From Nostoc sp. FACHB-973 (GTDB lineage Bacteria; Cyanobacteriota; Cyanobacteriia; Cyanobacteriales; Nostocaceae), in contig NZ_JACJSJ010000054.1 of the NCBI RefSeq assembly GCF_014698115.1, positions 1-53,716 of the forward strand: a DNA stretch of 53,716 nucleotides. Reading direction: 5' to 3'. Under the pieces are notes generated by a model. It was not told the DNA's origin, ran no database searches, and was given only the letters and a program-made list of their open reading frames with translations. How positions within the stretch are numbered: the first letter of the stretch is position 1; the number at the start of each line of letters is the position of its first letter. The position numbers were made by a program, and so were the translations under genes. This document shows, piece after piece, positions 43,547-51,725 of this stretch.

Positions 43547-43806
43547 CTCATTAATGGAGTTCAAAGCCTCATTAATGGAGTTCAAAGCCTCATTAATGGA
43601 GCTAAAAGACTCATTAATGGAGTTCAGAGGCTCATTAATGGAGTTCAAAGCCTCATTAACGGAGTTCAAAGACTCATTAATGGAGTTCAAAGACTCATTA
43701 ATGGAGTTCAGAGGCTCATTAATGGGGTTCAAAGACTCATTAATGGAGTTCAAAGACTCATTAATGGAGTTCAGAGGCTCATTAATGGGGTTCAAAGCCT
43801 CATTAA
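43547..43806. repeat. 21-bp minisatellite, twelve and a third units
   Basis: Consensus unit CTCATTAATGGAGTTCAAAG plus a variable base, with three unit types ending AAAGC, AAAGA and AGAGG, and ATGGGG in two units. Both strands stay open through it: plus-strand SLMEFKA/SLMEFRG heptads, minus-strand NSINE(S/P)L heptads. The types are interspersed, suggesting block duplications. A start or ribosome-binding site supporting translation was not found. The surrounding 43439-43546 and 43807-44049 hold GAATTCA heptamers and HIP1 sites but no gene. Confidence 0.85.
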
Positions 43807-44049
43807 GTAGATAAACAAAAATATTTACAGTTATTGCGATCGCTCCCTTCGCAGAGCATATCCTAGAGAAGTAGTTTTAGGTTGTGCGATCGCATTATTT
43901 TGCTTCACTGCATTTGCAATGACATTGTGTAATTAATTATGTTGCCTACTTATTAGACTAAAATTTGAATCCCAGGCGGGTAATACAGGCAATGCAGATT
44001 ACCTAAATTACTGAAACCAACGCCAGACAAAAGCAACCATTCTCCTGAA

Positions 44050-45870
44050 TCAAGGCTGACGATTCCGCCGCAAGTCTTCCAGATTTTTACGGTAGGTTAT
44101 TGTATTGGGATGATTTGCCCCCAACCGTTGTTCAGCAATTTCCAAAGCTTCGATATACAAAGGTTCGGCTTCGCTGTACCTTCCCTGTGAATCGTAGAGT
44201 CCTGCCAAATTGTTCAGGCTAGTTGCCACATCGGGGTGTTCATCCCCCAGCAGACGTTTTCTCATCGCCAAAGCTTGGATTAAAAGGGGTTCGGCTTCGC
44301 TGTACCTTCCCAGTGAATAGTAGAGTAATGCCAAATTGTTCAGGCTAGTTGCCACATCGGGGTGTTCATCCCCCAGCAGTTTACGTCCGAGTGCTAAAGC
44401 TTGCATATAAAGGGGTTCGGCTTCGCTGTATCTGCCTTGCGAGTAGTAGAGTAATGCTAGGTTGTTGAGACTAAGTGCGACATCTGGATGTTCTTCTCCC
44501 AGCAGTTTACGTCCGAGTGCCAAAGCTTGTATATAAAGGAGTTCGGCTTCGCCGTATCTGCCTTGGGAACGGTAGAGTGACGCTAGGTTGTTGAGGCTAG
44601 TGGCGACAGATGGATGTTCTTCTCCCAGCAGTTTACGTCCGAGTGCTAAAGCTTGGATTAAAAGGGGTTCGGCTTCGCTGTATTTTCCTTGGGAGTAGTA
44701 GAGGAATGCCAAATTGTTTAGGCTAGATGCCACATCCGGATGTTCATCCCCTAGCAGGCGTTTTCTCATCGCCAAAGCTTGGATGTACAAAGGTTCGGCT
44801 TCGCTGTACCTTCCCAGTGAATAGTAGAGTAATGCCAAATTGTTCAGGCTAGATGCCACATCTGGATGTTCATCCCCTAGCAGGCGTCTTCTCATGGACA
44901 AAGCTTCGATGTACAAAGGTTCGGCTTCGCTGTATCTTCCCTGTGAATTGTAGAGTAATGCCAAATTATTCAAGCTAGTTGCCATAGAGGGGTGCTCATA
45001 CCCCAGCAGGCGTCTTCTCATGGACAAAGCTTCGATGTACAAAGGTTCGGCTTCGCTGTATCTTCCCTGTGAATTGTAGAGGAATGCCAAATCGTTCAAG
45101 CTAGTTGCTACATTCGGGTGCTCATCCCCTAGCAGGCGTCTTCTCATGGATAAAGCTTGGATGTACAAAGGTTCGGCTTCGCTGTACCTTCCCTGGGAAA
45201 CGCAGAGGAATGCCAAATTGTTCAGGCAAGTTGCTACATTCGGGTGCTCATCCCCAAAATGTTCTCTAGCAGCTGATAAACTTTTTTCATACCAAGGTAA
45301 AACTTGCTCATACCAAAGTAAAACTTGCTCGTCAGTCCCTTGTCCTACGTAAAATCTACCTAAGCCAACAACAGCCGAAATTAAATCTTCATTGCTGATC
45401 CAATCTTGATCAACTGTGGCAACTGCTGCAAGGTGTGGGATAGCGAGGGTTGCTTGAGCAATTTCTATTAATGTGGGTGTCTGAGGAATCTTCCGCGCTA
45501 TAGCTACCATTGCTTGACAATAGCCGCGCTTGAGTTCATCCGCTTTTGCTAACTCTTCTAACTTCTGTCGCAATAATTCTTGAATGCGTTCGTGAACTTG
45601 ATAGGTGTCCTCTGCCAATTCTTGCAGCAGATAACGCTCAACTAAAACAGTGCGGTTAGCTTTAAAGTCCAATTCCAAATCGCTATAACTTGCTGCTGAT
45701 TCTACCAAAGACCAAGGAATAGGAGCCAAAGCAAACAAACTCAACAGACAAGCCAATTTTTGCGCCTCTGGTTCCAAGCTTTGCCAATTCAACTCAAAAG
45801 CTGCTGCTACACCAGACTCGCCTGCTGATGTTTGCTTTTGTAGCCGTGCGAGAATGTCTGCTAGCATCAT
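44050..45870 (-). CDS. TPR protein, C-terminal half of a split NLR-like protein
   Basis: 606 aa. Residues about 1-190 continue an NB-ARC protein (LADILARLQKQ, then a winged-helix-like region with VHERIQELLRQKL). From about residue 200 there are nine kinesin-light-chain-type TPRs of 42 aa (GDEHPDVATSLNNLALLYYS, then QGRYSEAEPLYIQAL) and a partial tenth. The repeats are close to identical in DNA, indicating recent expansion. ATG 45870 overlaps the stop of the upstream ORF by 4 nt and has AGGAGG just before it, so translational coupling is possible. TPR arrays in such proteins sense the trigger. See the upstream ORF for the other half. Confidence 0.88.
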   Translation of the reverse strand: MMLADILARLQKQTSAGESGVAAAFELNWQSLEPEAQKLACLLSLFALAPIPWSLVESAASYSDLELDFKANRTVLVERYLLQELAEDTYQVHERIQELLRQKLEELAKADELKRGYCQAMVAIARKIPQTPTLIEIAQATLAIPHLAAVATVDQDWISNEDLISAVVGLGRFYVGQGTDEQVLLWYEQVLPWYEKSLSAAREHFGDEHPNVATCLNNLAFLCVSQGRYSEAEPLYIQALSMRRRLLGDEHPNVATSLNDLAFLYNSQGRYSEAEPLYIEALSMRRRLLGYEHPSMATSLNNLALLYNSQGRYSEAEPLYIEALSMRRRLLGDEHPDVASSLNNLALLYYSLGRYSEAEPLYIQALAMRKRLLGDEHPDVASSLNNLAFLYYSQGKYSEAEPLLIQALALGRKLLGEEHPSVATSLNNLASLYRSQGRYGEAELLYIQALALGRKLLGEEHPDVALSLNNLALLYYSQGRYSEAEPLYMQALALGRKLLGDEHPDVATSLNNLALLYYSLGRYSEAEPLLIQALAMRKRLLGDEHPDVATSLNNLAGLYDSQGRYSEAEPLYIEALEIAEQRLGANHPNTITYRKNLEDLRRNRQP

Positions 45871-47309
45871 ACTCCTCCTCGGTTTTGACTATGCCCCGCT
45901 ATTTGGTAGAGTGCAATGGGTGAATAACCGATTAATTTACAAATTTCTTTTGCTGTTTCCGTCTTTTGTTGAACATATTCATCCCCCAATAGCTTTGCTA
46001 ATAATTCTAAGGCTCCATCTTCTGACAATCCACCTAACGGCAGTGATGGATATACTAACCCTGTATTTAGACGAGTGGTAATCAACACCTTAAACCGAGA
46101 ACCTTTAGGTGGTAGGTAGGGTTGAATTAGCTTCCAGTCTTTGACATCATCAAATATCAATAAAACTTTGCCAGCTTGCCACTTCTTCCAGCAATAATTA
46201 ACTTGACCTGCTAGGCTTAATCCATCCGGTGGATTAAAGTTAGGTAAATTCACAACTCCAAACTCTACTAACTGGGTTCCCAAATCAATACCTTGGGGAT
46301 TTAACCAACAACACCCGCCAGAATAATCTTCTAAATATTGCCACGAGTATTGAATAGCTAACTCTGTTTTACCCACGCCACCTTGCCCAGTCACATCGGT
46401 AATAGCCACAATATCATTTGCTTGCAATAGCTGACGCAATTGTTCTATTTGCTCATCCCTGCCAACAAACTTACGAGCTTGACTCTGTGGAATATCATGC
46501 GGGATATCAAACGGGTTGAAATGAGATTTTTCAATATCTCCATCCCAACTACGGGAATAAAAATAAGTCGGCAGTTGTTTTTTATCTAAACCGTTAAATC
46601 GCTGCTTAACTGCCTCAGTAACTTCCCTCATATTCGGTGGAAAAGTCCCATTAGCTGCTGCAAAAGCCTCCCGCACAGCTTGAGAAAAGTAACCTGTTTT
46701 ATTTTCCGAATTTACCTTAGCTTGCTCTCCTTCCCGCGTAGCCAGTAACACAAATTGTTGACTATCTTGCATTGGCTGACCACTCAAAAAAGCTTTACCA
46801 CCTAAATTAGTTGGTCTTCCATCCAACTCTAAAACATAATTGGCACAGGCATCAATAATACAAATATGATTATGAATCTGAAAATTTTCGGAACCCAAAA
46901 ACAATAATAAAGAATTAAAATCTAAATTCTGCCAATTTTGTTGATTTGCATCAGCACAAAGCAACCGACGCTCTCGTTCTGAGGTAATCAAACCATGTCC
47001 CGCCCAAAAAATGTAGAGTAAATCCCCCGACTTTGGGGATAAAAAGTTAGTCACAATATCGGAGATATTTTGCTCTGTTGCTAACTCTACAGTTAACCCG
47101 CATTCCCCAATTAACTGCTGATTTTCTTCCAGCGCTGATAAACATAACCGGATATTCTCCTTCGGCACACCACGCCGATGCAGCCAATGAGCAAATTTCA
47201 GCGCGTCATCGGCTGGCCCCCCACCAGTTACGTTCCAAGCAGTTTCGTGGTACTTTTCAATACCCACAATTAACCCAAAAGTCCGCTCAGGTTTAGCCAT
47301 CAACTGCAT
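45867..47309 (-). CDS. Caspase-like peptidase + NB-ARC NTPase, N-terminal half of a split NLR-like protein
   Basis: 480 aa. Residues about 8-215 are a C14 caspase-like domain with the His-Cys dyad at His105 (FWAGHG) and Cys155 (IIDACA). Residues about 280-480 are an NB-ARC module: FVGRDEQIEQL, Walker A GQGGVGKT (308-315), Walker B LLIFDD (383-388), LITTR (409-413) and GYSPIAL (461-467, the GLPL site). The ORF stops after QNRGGV, in the middle of the NTPase helical region; the next ORF, in another frame, continues with the expected LADILARLQKQ and TPRs. So the two are one caspase-NB-ARC-TPR protein separated by a frame change at GGAGGAGTATGATG. Such proteins act in cell suicide or anti-phage responses. 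Start: first Met or MAKPERTF (47300). Confidence 0.9.
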   Translation of the reverse strand: MQLMAKPERTFGLIVGIEKYHETAWNVTGGGPADDALKFAHWLHRRGVPKENIRLCLSALEENQQLIGECGLTVELATEQNISDIVTNFLSPKSGDLLYIFWAGHGLITSERERRLLCADANQQNWQNLDFNSLLLFLGSENFQIHNHICIIDACANYVLELDGRPTNLGGKAFLSGQPMQDSQQFVLLATREGEQAKVNSENKTGYFSQAVREAFAAANGTFPPNMREVTEAVKQRFNGLDKKQLPTYFYSRSWDGDIEKSHFNPFDIPHDIPQSQARKFVGRDEQIEQLRQLLQANDIVAITDVTGQGGVGKTELAIQYSWQYLEDYSGGCCWLNPQGIDLGTQLVEFGVVNLPNFNPPDGLSLAGQVNYCWKKWQAGKVLLIFDDVKDWKLIQPYLPPKGSRFKVLITTRLNTGLVYPSLPLGGLSEDGALELLAKLLGDEYVQQKTETAKEICKLIGYSPIALYQIAGHSQNRGGV

Positions 47310-47342
47310 GATGACCTAGCCTCTCACGTTATATGGAAAATG

Positions 47343-47424
47343 ACCTAACCCCCCAGCCCCCTTCCCTACAAGGGAATGGGGAGCCAAACTCCCCTCTGGG
47401 CTTCCGAGAGGGGTTAGGGGAGAG
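47343..47424. repeat. CCTAACCCCC-type dispersed repeat with hairpin
   Basis: The CCTTCCCT-ACA-AGGGAATGG hairpin and the ends CCTAACCCCCC / GGGGTTAGGGG are inverted copies. It separates the hydrolase from the caspase gene, whose start is 34 bp away. Confidence 0.65.
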
Positions 47425-47476
47425 GTTCTTCTAAGATTACTGAATTGGTTTTCTAGATTCCGTAAAAAGTAAACCA

Positions 47477-48652
47477 TTATGGCAACCTCGAAATAATCGC
47501 CTCCCAGGTTTTGGCGTTTGTCCAATAAGCACCGTGGGAACGGGGAAAGGGTTGTCTGCTATCCACTCGCACATCCTGCACTCTACCAGGGAAAATTCTA
47601 TTACCCACGTAACTGAGAAAATCCCGTAAATCGTAGATATTCAACCATTCCGGGAAATGTTCTGGCAATAACTGCCCATATTCTAAGCTGTAGAGGGCGT
47701 TAATCTCATATAAAAATGGTGCTTGGGAACCAACTGTTACCAATAATTCCACCTGAGACAACTGCTGCTGCACTAGCAAATCTACACAAGCGATACCTCC
47801 CAAGCTATGGGCGATTAAAACCACTGGCGGTTCTGCTTGTTCAATTTGTTCCTGGATAAACGCCCTGATTTTTTCACCCCGCGTCTGATACAGCAAGATA
47901 TCACCAGGCATAGGCGAAATTTTATCAGTTAACTCAAGGCGGTTTCCTCTGACATAATTTGTTCCCATTGGCAAGGCTAGTCCAAGAACTGGCTTTAATA
48001 ACCAGCCGCCCAATCCTAACTGCGTCTCTCCCAAAGCTAAAGTTAGCAATTCCACAACTTTATCCCGCAATTGGGCATCGGTGAGTATGGGGGGAAATTT
48101 TTCTTGCTGTTCGCTAATAAACATAGCTTGAGCCACAACTGCTCTAGCTATTGGTGCATAATATTCACTCAAATCAGATTCGGAAACTGTGAGCAACGCC
48201 CGTTGATATGATTCACTGCGAATCACAGCCTCTCGTGCTTCTGCAAATACCTCTGCAATTCCCGCCTCTTGCAACTTAGCTTCCAGTTCTGATGTCGGAG
48301 TGAGACTCGCTACACGAGATTGTAAAATATCCCCTGGTTTTTCCCCAAAAGGATTTCTTGGCTTAATAGGTTTCAAAGACAACAGCCGCAATTCATACAA
48401 GCAATCGCGGTATAATTGCCCCCACAACACAATATCTGCGTCTTCTTCTCCTTGAGATAAAGCCAGTGTCGCATCTTCCAAGGGTACTGATGCCCGATTC
48501 TCATTGAACCTTGCACCTAATGCACCCCAAAGACAGGGAGCAACTTTAATATCAGGACGTTGAGCGTGAATCTTTTGCTCAATTATCTCAAAGGTTTCGT
48601 TGTATTCTCGTTCCCTAATGCCAGTGCCATGTACAAAGATTACGGTGGTCAC
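47477..48652 (-). CDS. Alpha/beta hydrolase beside the caspase/NB-ARC gene
   Basis: 391 aa. The N-terminal VIFVHGTGIRE is the oxyanion-hole strand of serine hydrolases; the nucleophile elbow is IAHSLGGIACVDLL (GxSxG-like, Ser in AHSLGG). A catalytic His is probably in PRSHGAYW near the end. The 200-residue insertion between them is helical (a lid-like cap). No signal peptide. It is transcribed in the same direction as the caspase/TPR pair, 168 bp upstream, and lies next to the 144-aa gene. Lipase or esterase effectors next to NLR-like proteins are known in bacterial conflict systems, so it may be an effector or accessory of the same module (inference). Confidence 0.8.
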   Translation of the reverse strand: MTTVIFVHGTGIREREYNETFEIIEQKIHAQRPDIKVAPCLWGALGARFNENRASVPLEDATLALSQGEEDADIVLWGQLYRDCLYELRLLSLKPIKPRNPFGEKPGDILQSRVASLTPTSELEAKLQEAGIAEVFAEAREAVIRSESYQRALLTVSESDLSEYYAPIARAVVAQAMFISEQQEKFPPILTDAQLRDKVVELLTLALGETQLGLGGWLLKPVLGLALPMGTNYVRGNRLELTDKISPMPGDILLYQTRGEKIRAFIQEQIEQAEPPVVLIAHSLGGIACVDLLVQQQLSQVELLVTVGSQAPFLYEINALYSLEYGQLLPEHFPEWLNIYDLRDFLSYVGNRIFPGRVQDVRVDSRQPFPRSHGAYWTNAKTWEAIISRLP

Positions 48653-48668
48653 AATAATTCCTAATTTA

Positions 48669-48874
48669 TAATGGGCTTCTCTACGAGACGCTACCGCGAA
48701 CGCCCCGCTTCGCTAACGTAATTCGTAATTTTTACCCCATACCTGAAAGTTAGGTGCTTGAAATAATGATACTACGCATTGTTATATTTCCATTGATGAA
48801 TCAAGGGGCTTGTACCTATTCAATTACGAATTACGAATTACGAATTACGAATTACGAATTACGAATTACGAATT
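48669..48874. repeat. GGGCTTC palindromic repeat and AATTACG heptamer array
   Basis: 48669-48728 is a dispersed repeat (GGGCTTCTCTACGAGACGCT, then CGCTTCGCTAACG). 48822-48874 is AATTACG repeated 7.5 times, and its right edge supplies the TAA stop of the 144-aa gene. Confidence 0.85.
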
Positions 48875-49307
48875 AGTAATTATCACTTGGCTTATTAAAT
48901 ACTTCTAAAATCTGTCGGCAAATCTGTTTGAGCTTATCTCCGATTTCATCAGAAGGGGAAGATGCGCCGACAACACTCCAGTTTTCCACCGTAGAAAGTC
49001 GCCACGCCTCACCACGATGATCGAATCCAGCTACCTCCACACCGATCGCTCGCCGGGAATTATTGATGGGATCTTGATAAAATCGGATTTGAATTAAGAC
49101 ACTGCGACTTTTCCAAGACTTGCTAATACCAGGAAAGTGAAAGCCAATATCTATAGAATCTGGATCGACTAACTCCCTGGTTTCCGGGTCATTTTTCCAG
49201 GGTTTGAGATCAGATTTGGCATCAGGGAACTCGAATTTGAACAAATTAACTACCGTGGCAATGTTGCTGGCGAGTTCAAGGTTCGTTGCCTGTTCAGCTG
49301 CATTCAC
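48873..49307 (-). CDS. Hypothetical 144-aa protein
   Basis: A 144-aa soluble protein with an alpha N-terminus (NAAEQATNLELASNIATVVNLF, shown in parts NAAEQATNLELASN and IATVVNLF), a beta-rich middle (RSVLIQIRFYQDP, AIGVEVAGFDHRGEAWRLST) and a helical end (IGDKLKQICRQILEVF). No family recognised. Its stop codon is formed by the adjoining AATTACG heptamer array, so the original C-terminus may be altered. It lies upstream of the alpha/beta hydrolase on the same strand and could belong to the same unit, although a 220-bp repeat-filled gap separates them. Confidence 0.65.
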   Translation of the reverse strand: MNAAEQATNLELASNIATVVNLFKFEFPDAKSDLKPWKNDPETRELVDPDSIDIGFHFPGISKSWKSRSVLIQIRFYQDPINNSRRAIGVEVAGFDHRGEAWRLSTVENWSVVGASSPSDEIGDKLKQICRQILEVFNKPSDNY

Positions 49308-49839
49308 TAAAAAATACTCCTATATTGCGTCGGCGTCTGGGGAAATGTGAAGAAATAAAAACCGCCAGAAGGCTTACACTATTGGTGCTTCAGCTTATCA
49401 AGACCTTTGAGATTTAGCAACTTTAAATCAGGTTTTCCTAACAATATTGTTGCTAAAAAGAATTCAGAATTCAGAATTCAGGAGGAGCCAGTGCGGTCTT
49501 GGGGTTTCCCCAAGTGGAGCAACTGGCGTTCAGAATGGTAAGTCTGCCAGAAATGGATCTGACTTTTCACGCAATCTCCAAAACCTCTCCCCTAAAAGAT
49601 TCATTATTCTGAATTCTGAATTCTGACTCCTTTTCATTAAAATCGCTTCTTGTTGGGACTGGGTGACACCTGTTAAGTAATTATACTTAAAAAATCCTCC
49701 AAAAGCAGATGAAACTCTGCCCTTTGGAAAAAATATCAAGATTTTCTGCAAAATCCTTGACTGACAAGGATGAGAAAGTGCGCTAGCGATCTAAAATTAC
49801 ACTGTTAATCGGCAAACAAAAAACAAACAACTTCGGTGT
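49308..49839. other. 532-bp intergenic region with repeats
   Basis: No gene is supported; an ORF at 49530-49751 on the minus strand includes GAATTCA repeats and is not convincing. It contains GAATTCA heptamers (about 49460-49483 and 49608-49627) and a hairpin at 49487-49527 (CTTGGGG-TTT-CCCCAAG inside GCCAGT/ACTGGC). Confidence 0.5.
49487..49527. repeat. Cruciform-forming dispersed repeat
   Basis: Perfect CTTGGGG/CCCCAAG stem with a TTT loop (49498-49514), extended outward by GCCAGT(T)G / AACTGGC. A typical small palindromic repeat of Nostoc genomes. Confidence 0.6.
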
Positions 49840-50295
49840 ATGGCGCGTCAACGCTCGATTTTTTCATTGATTTTAGTATTATTGGCCACATTTCTCATTA
49901 GTTGTGGTGGTCCTGGTGTCGCAGTGGCACCTCCAACGTACACAACAGCTCAAATTGAGAAAATTCAGCTATATGTTCCTGAAATTCAGGCTGTGCTCGA
50001 TCGCTCAGAAGAGTTGAAAAGCCTGATCCAAAAACAAGATTGGATCAATGTGAGTAACTTTATACATGGCCCGGTAACCTCAGCGAGGCTAAACCTGACT
50101 TATGTCACTCCCAACCTTCTGCCCAACGACCAAGCTAAAGCACGTCAAATAACGCGAGATTTGTTTAACCACTTGGTTAAAGTCAATCAAGGCGCTAGCT
50201 CTAGCAACGCTCAAGTTGCTTTGAGTAACTCGGAAGCGGCTTTCGCAGATATTGACAAATTCCTCCAGTTGCTTCCTGAGGCAAGCACTCAATAG
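49840..50295 (+). CDS. psbQ: Photosystem II protein PsbQ (CyanoQ)
   Basis: 151 aa. Signal peptide II with lipobox LISC, the lipid-modified Cys at residue 22, so a thylakoid-lumen lipoprotein. The mature part is a four-helix bundle with the PsbQ-like motifs YVPEIQAVLDRSEELKSLI, WINVSNFIHGPV and LNLTYVTPNLLPNDQAKA. CyanoQ sits on the lumenal face of photosystem II and supports assembly and stability of the oxygen-evolving complex. ATG 49840. It is a single-gene unit followed by GATGAGGGG repeats. Confidence 0.93.
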   Translation: MARQRSIFSLILVLLATFLISCGGPGVAVAPPTYTTAQIEKIQLYVPEIQAVLDRSEELKSLIQKQDWINVSNFIHGPVTSARLNLTYVTPNLLPNDQAKARQITRDLFNHLVKVNQGASSSNAQVALSNSEAAFADIDKFLQLLPEASTQ

Positions 50296-50297
50296 AA

Positions 50298-50425
50298 GGG
50301 ATGAGGGGGATGAGGGGGATGAGGGGGATGAGGAAGAATAAATAGCACTTGACTACCTCATCTTCCTTTACTTCCCTCACTCCCCCCTCTCCCTCATCTC
50401 CCTCATCTCCCCCCTCTCCCTCATC
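50298..50425. repeat. GATGAGGGG and TCTCCCTCA tandem repeats
   Basis: GATGAGGGG units (50298-50334) and their complement (CTCCCTCATCTCCCTC, about 50370-50425) face each other after psbQ, and the second block ends 9 nt before the next start. Confidence 0.8.
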
Positions 50426-50433
50426 TCAAAGCA

Positions 50434-51552
50434 ATGAGTCATGTAGTCATTATCGGCTGTGGTGTAGTTGGGGCTGCGATCGCTTATGAACTCAGTCAAG
50501 TAAAAGGGCTGAAAATCACAGTTTTCGACCAACAACCACCAGCACAAGCTTCCACCGGTGCTGCACTTGGTGTTTTGATGGGCGTCATCAGTCAAAAAAT
50601 CAAGGGTAAGGCTTGGCAAATGCGACAAACTAGCATCCAACGCTATGAAACTTTGATTCCAGAATTAGAAGCTTTAACAAATCGCAAAATCCCTTTTAAC
50701 CGCCAAGGAATTCTCATGCTGTTGTCCGATGCCGTGGAGGAAATCTCAGCATGGGAAAAGTTAGTAGAAACTCGCCACTCCCAAGGCTGGCAGTTAGAAA
50801 TTTGGGATACTGCTAAACTGAAAAATATCTGTCCTCAGGTGGATTGCGAAAAAATTACTGGCGCTGTCTATTCTCCCCAAGACCGTCAACTCGATCCAAC
50901 TGCCCTGACGTTAGCTTTAGTTGAGGCTGCCCAGCATAATGGTGTGACTTTCAAATTTGGCGTGGCTGTTTTGGATAGCCAAACCTCAATACCTGAATCT
51001 TCGCCCAAATGTTGCCATTGCCTTGAGACTACAGAAGGAAAAATAACCGCTGATTGGTTTGTAGTCGCAGCGGGGTTAGGTTCCACACCACTCACGGCAA
51101 AATTAAACCAGCCGATTGATATCCGCCCCGTGTTAGGACAGGCACTAAAAGTACGTGTAGGGCATCCATTAGGCAATGCCGACTTCCAGCCAGCGCTTAC
51201 GGGTAATGATGTCCATATTGTTCCTGTGGGCGGTGGAGATTATTGGCTGGGTGCAACAGTGGAATTTCCCACCAACGGCTATGAGATACCGCCGAATCAA
51301 CAATTGCTGGAATCTTTGAGGGAACAAGCGATCGCATTTTGCCCAGAATTAGCCACAGCAAGTATTTTGGGCACTTGGTCGGGGTTACGCCCTCGTCCTG
51401 AAGGACGCCCAGCCCCAGTCATTGGCAAGTTGCCAGGGTTTAGTAACGTCCTTCTAGCTACCGGACACTATCGCAACGGCGTTTTACTAGCACCCGCCAC
51501 AGCATATGCAATTCGTGAGATGATTATTCCTCAGGGAATGAATGGGGAGTAG
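50434..51552 (+). CDS. FAD-dependent oxidoreductase, glycine oxidase/DAAO family
   Basis: 372 aa. The N-terminal dinucleotide-binding motif VVIIGCGVVGAAIAYELSQ binds FAD. The fold is that of the DAO superfamily (ThiO, sarcosine oxidase, D-amino acid oxidase), and the C-terminus carries GTWSGLRPRPEGRPAPVIG and ATGHYRNGVLLAPATA, the latter typical of ThiO. Glycine oxidase makes the iminoglycine used for the thiazole of thiamine. In Nostoc-type genomes ThiO is usually fused to ThiG, so this free-standing paralog may act on another amine. Cytoplasmic. It begins 9 nt after a repeat block and its stop is within a GGGGAGTAGGG repeat. Confidence 0.85.
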   Translation: MSHVVIIGCGVVGAAIAYELSQVKGLKITVFDQQPPAQASTGAALGVLMGVISQKIKGKAWQMRQTSIQRYETLIPELEALTNRKIPFNRQGILMLLSDAVEEISAWEKLVETRHSQGWQLEIWDTAKLKNICPQVDCEKITGAVYSPQDRQLDPTALTLALVEAAQHNGVTFKFGVAVLDSQTSIPESSPKCCHCLETTEGKITADWFVVAAGLGSTPLTAKLNQPIDIRPVLGQALKVRVGHPLGNADFQPALTGNDVHIVPVGGGDYWLGATVEFPTNGYEIPPNQQLLESLREQAIAFCPELATASILGTWSGLRPRPEGRPAPVIGKLPGFSNVLLATGHYRNGVLLAPATAYAIREMIIPQGMNGE

Positions 51553-51712
51553 GGAGTGGGGAGTGGGGGATGAGGGAGATGAGGGAGAAGAAGGAGCAGG
51601 GGAGCAGGGAGAAGGGAGCAGGGGGAAAGAAGTAATTTTTCATTCTCCCCCTTGCCCCCTGCCCCCTGCCCCTCTGCCTCTTGTGCCCCATGCCCTATGC
51701 CCAATGCCCAAT
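51543..51712. repeat. GGGGAGT, GATGAGGGA, AGCAGGGG and CCCCTGCC repeat block
   Basis: A 170-bp low-complexity block in which G-rich units (51543-51625) face C-rich units (51643-51710: CCCCCTGCC, GCCCAAT), able to form a large stem between the oxidoreductase and the hydrolase. Confidence 0.8.
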
Positions 51713-51725
51713 ATAGGAAAATAGC

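Noticed and set aside
43538..43814. Heptad-repeat ORFs on both strands of the 21-bp minisatellite
   Set aside because: Openness follows from a 21-bp period without stops; no ribosome-binding site or non-repeat domain supports a protein.
49530..49751. 73-aa minus-strand ORF
   Set aside because: Contains a GAATTCA repeat stretch and no recognisable domain or ribosome-binding site.
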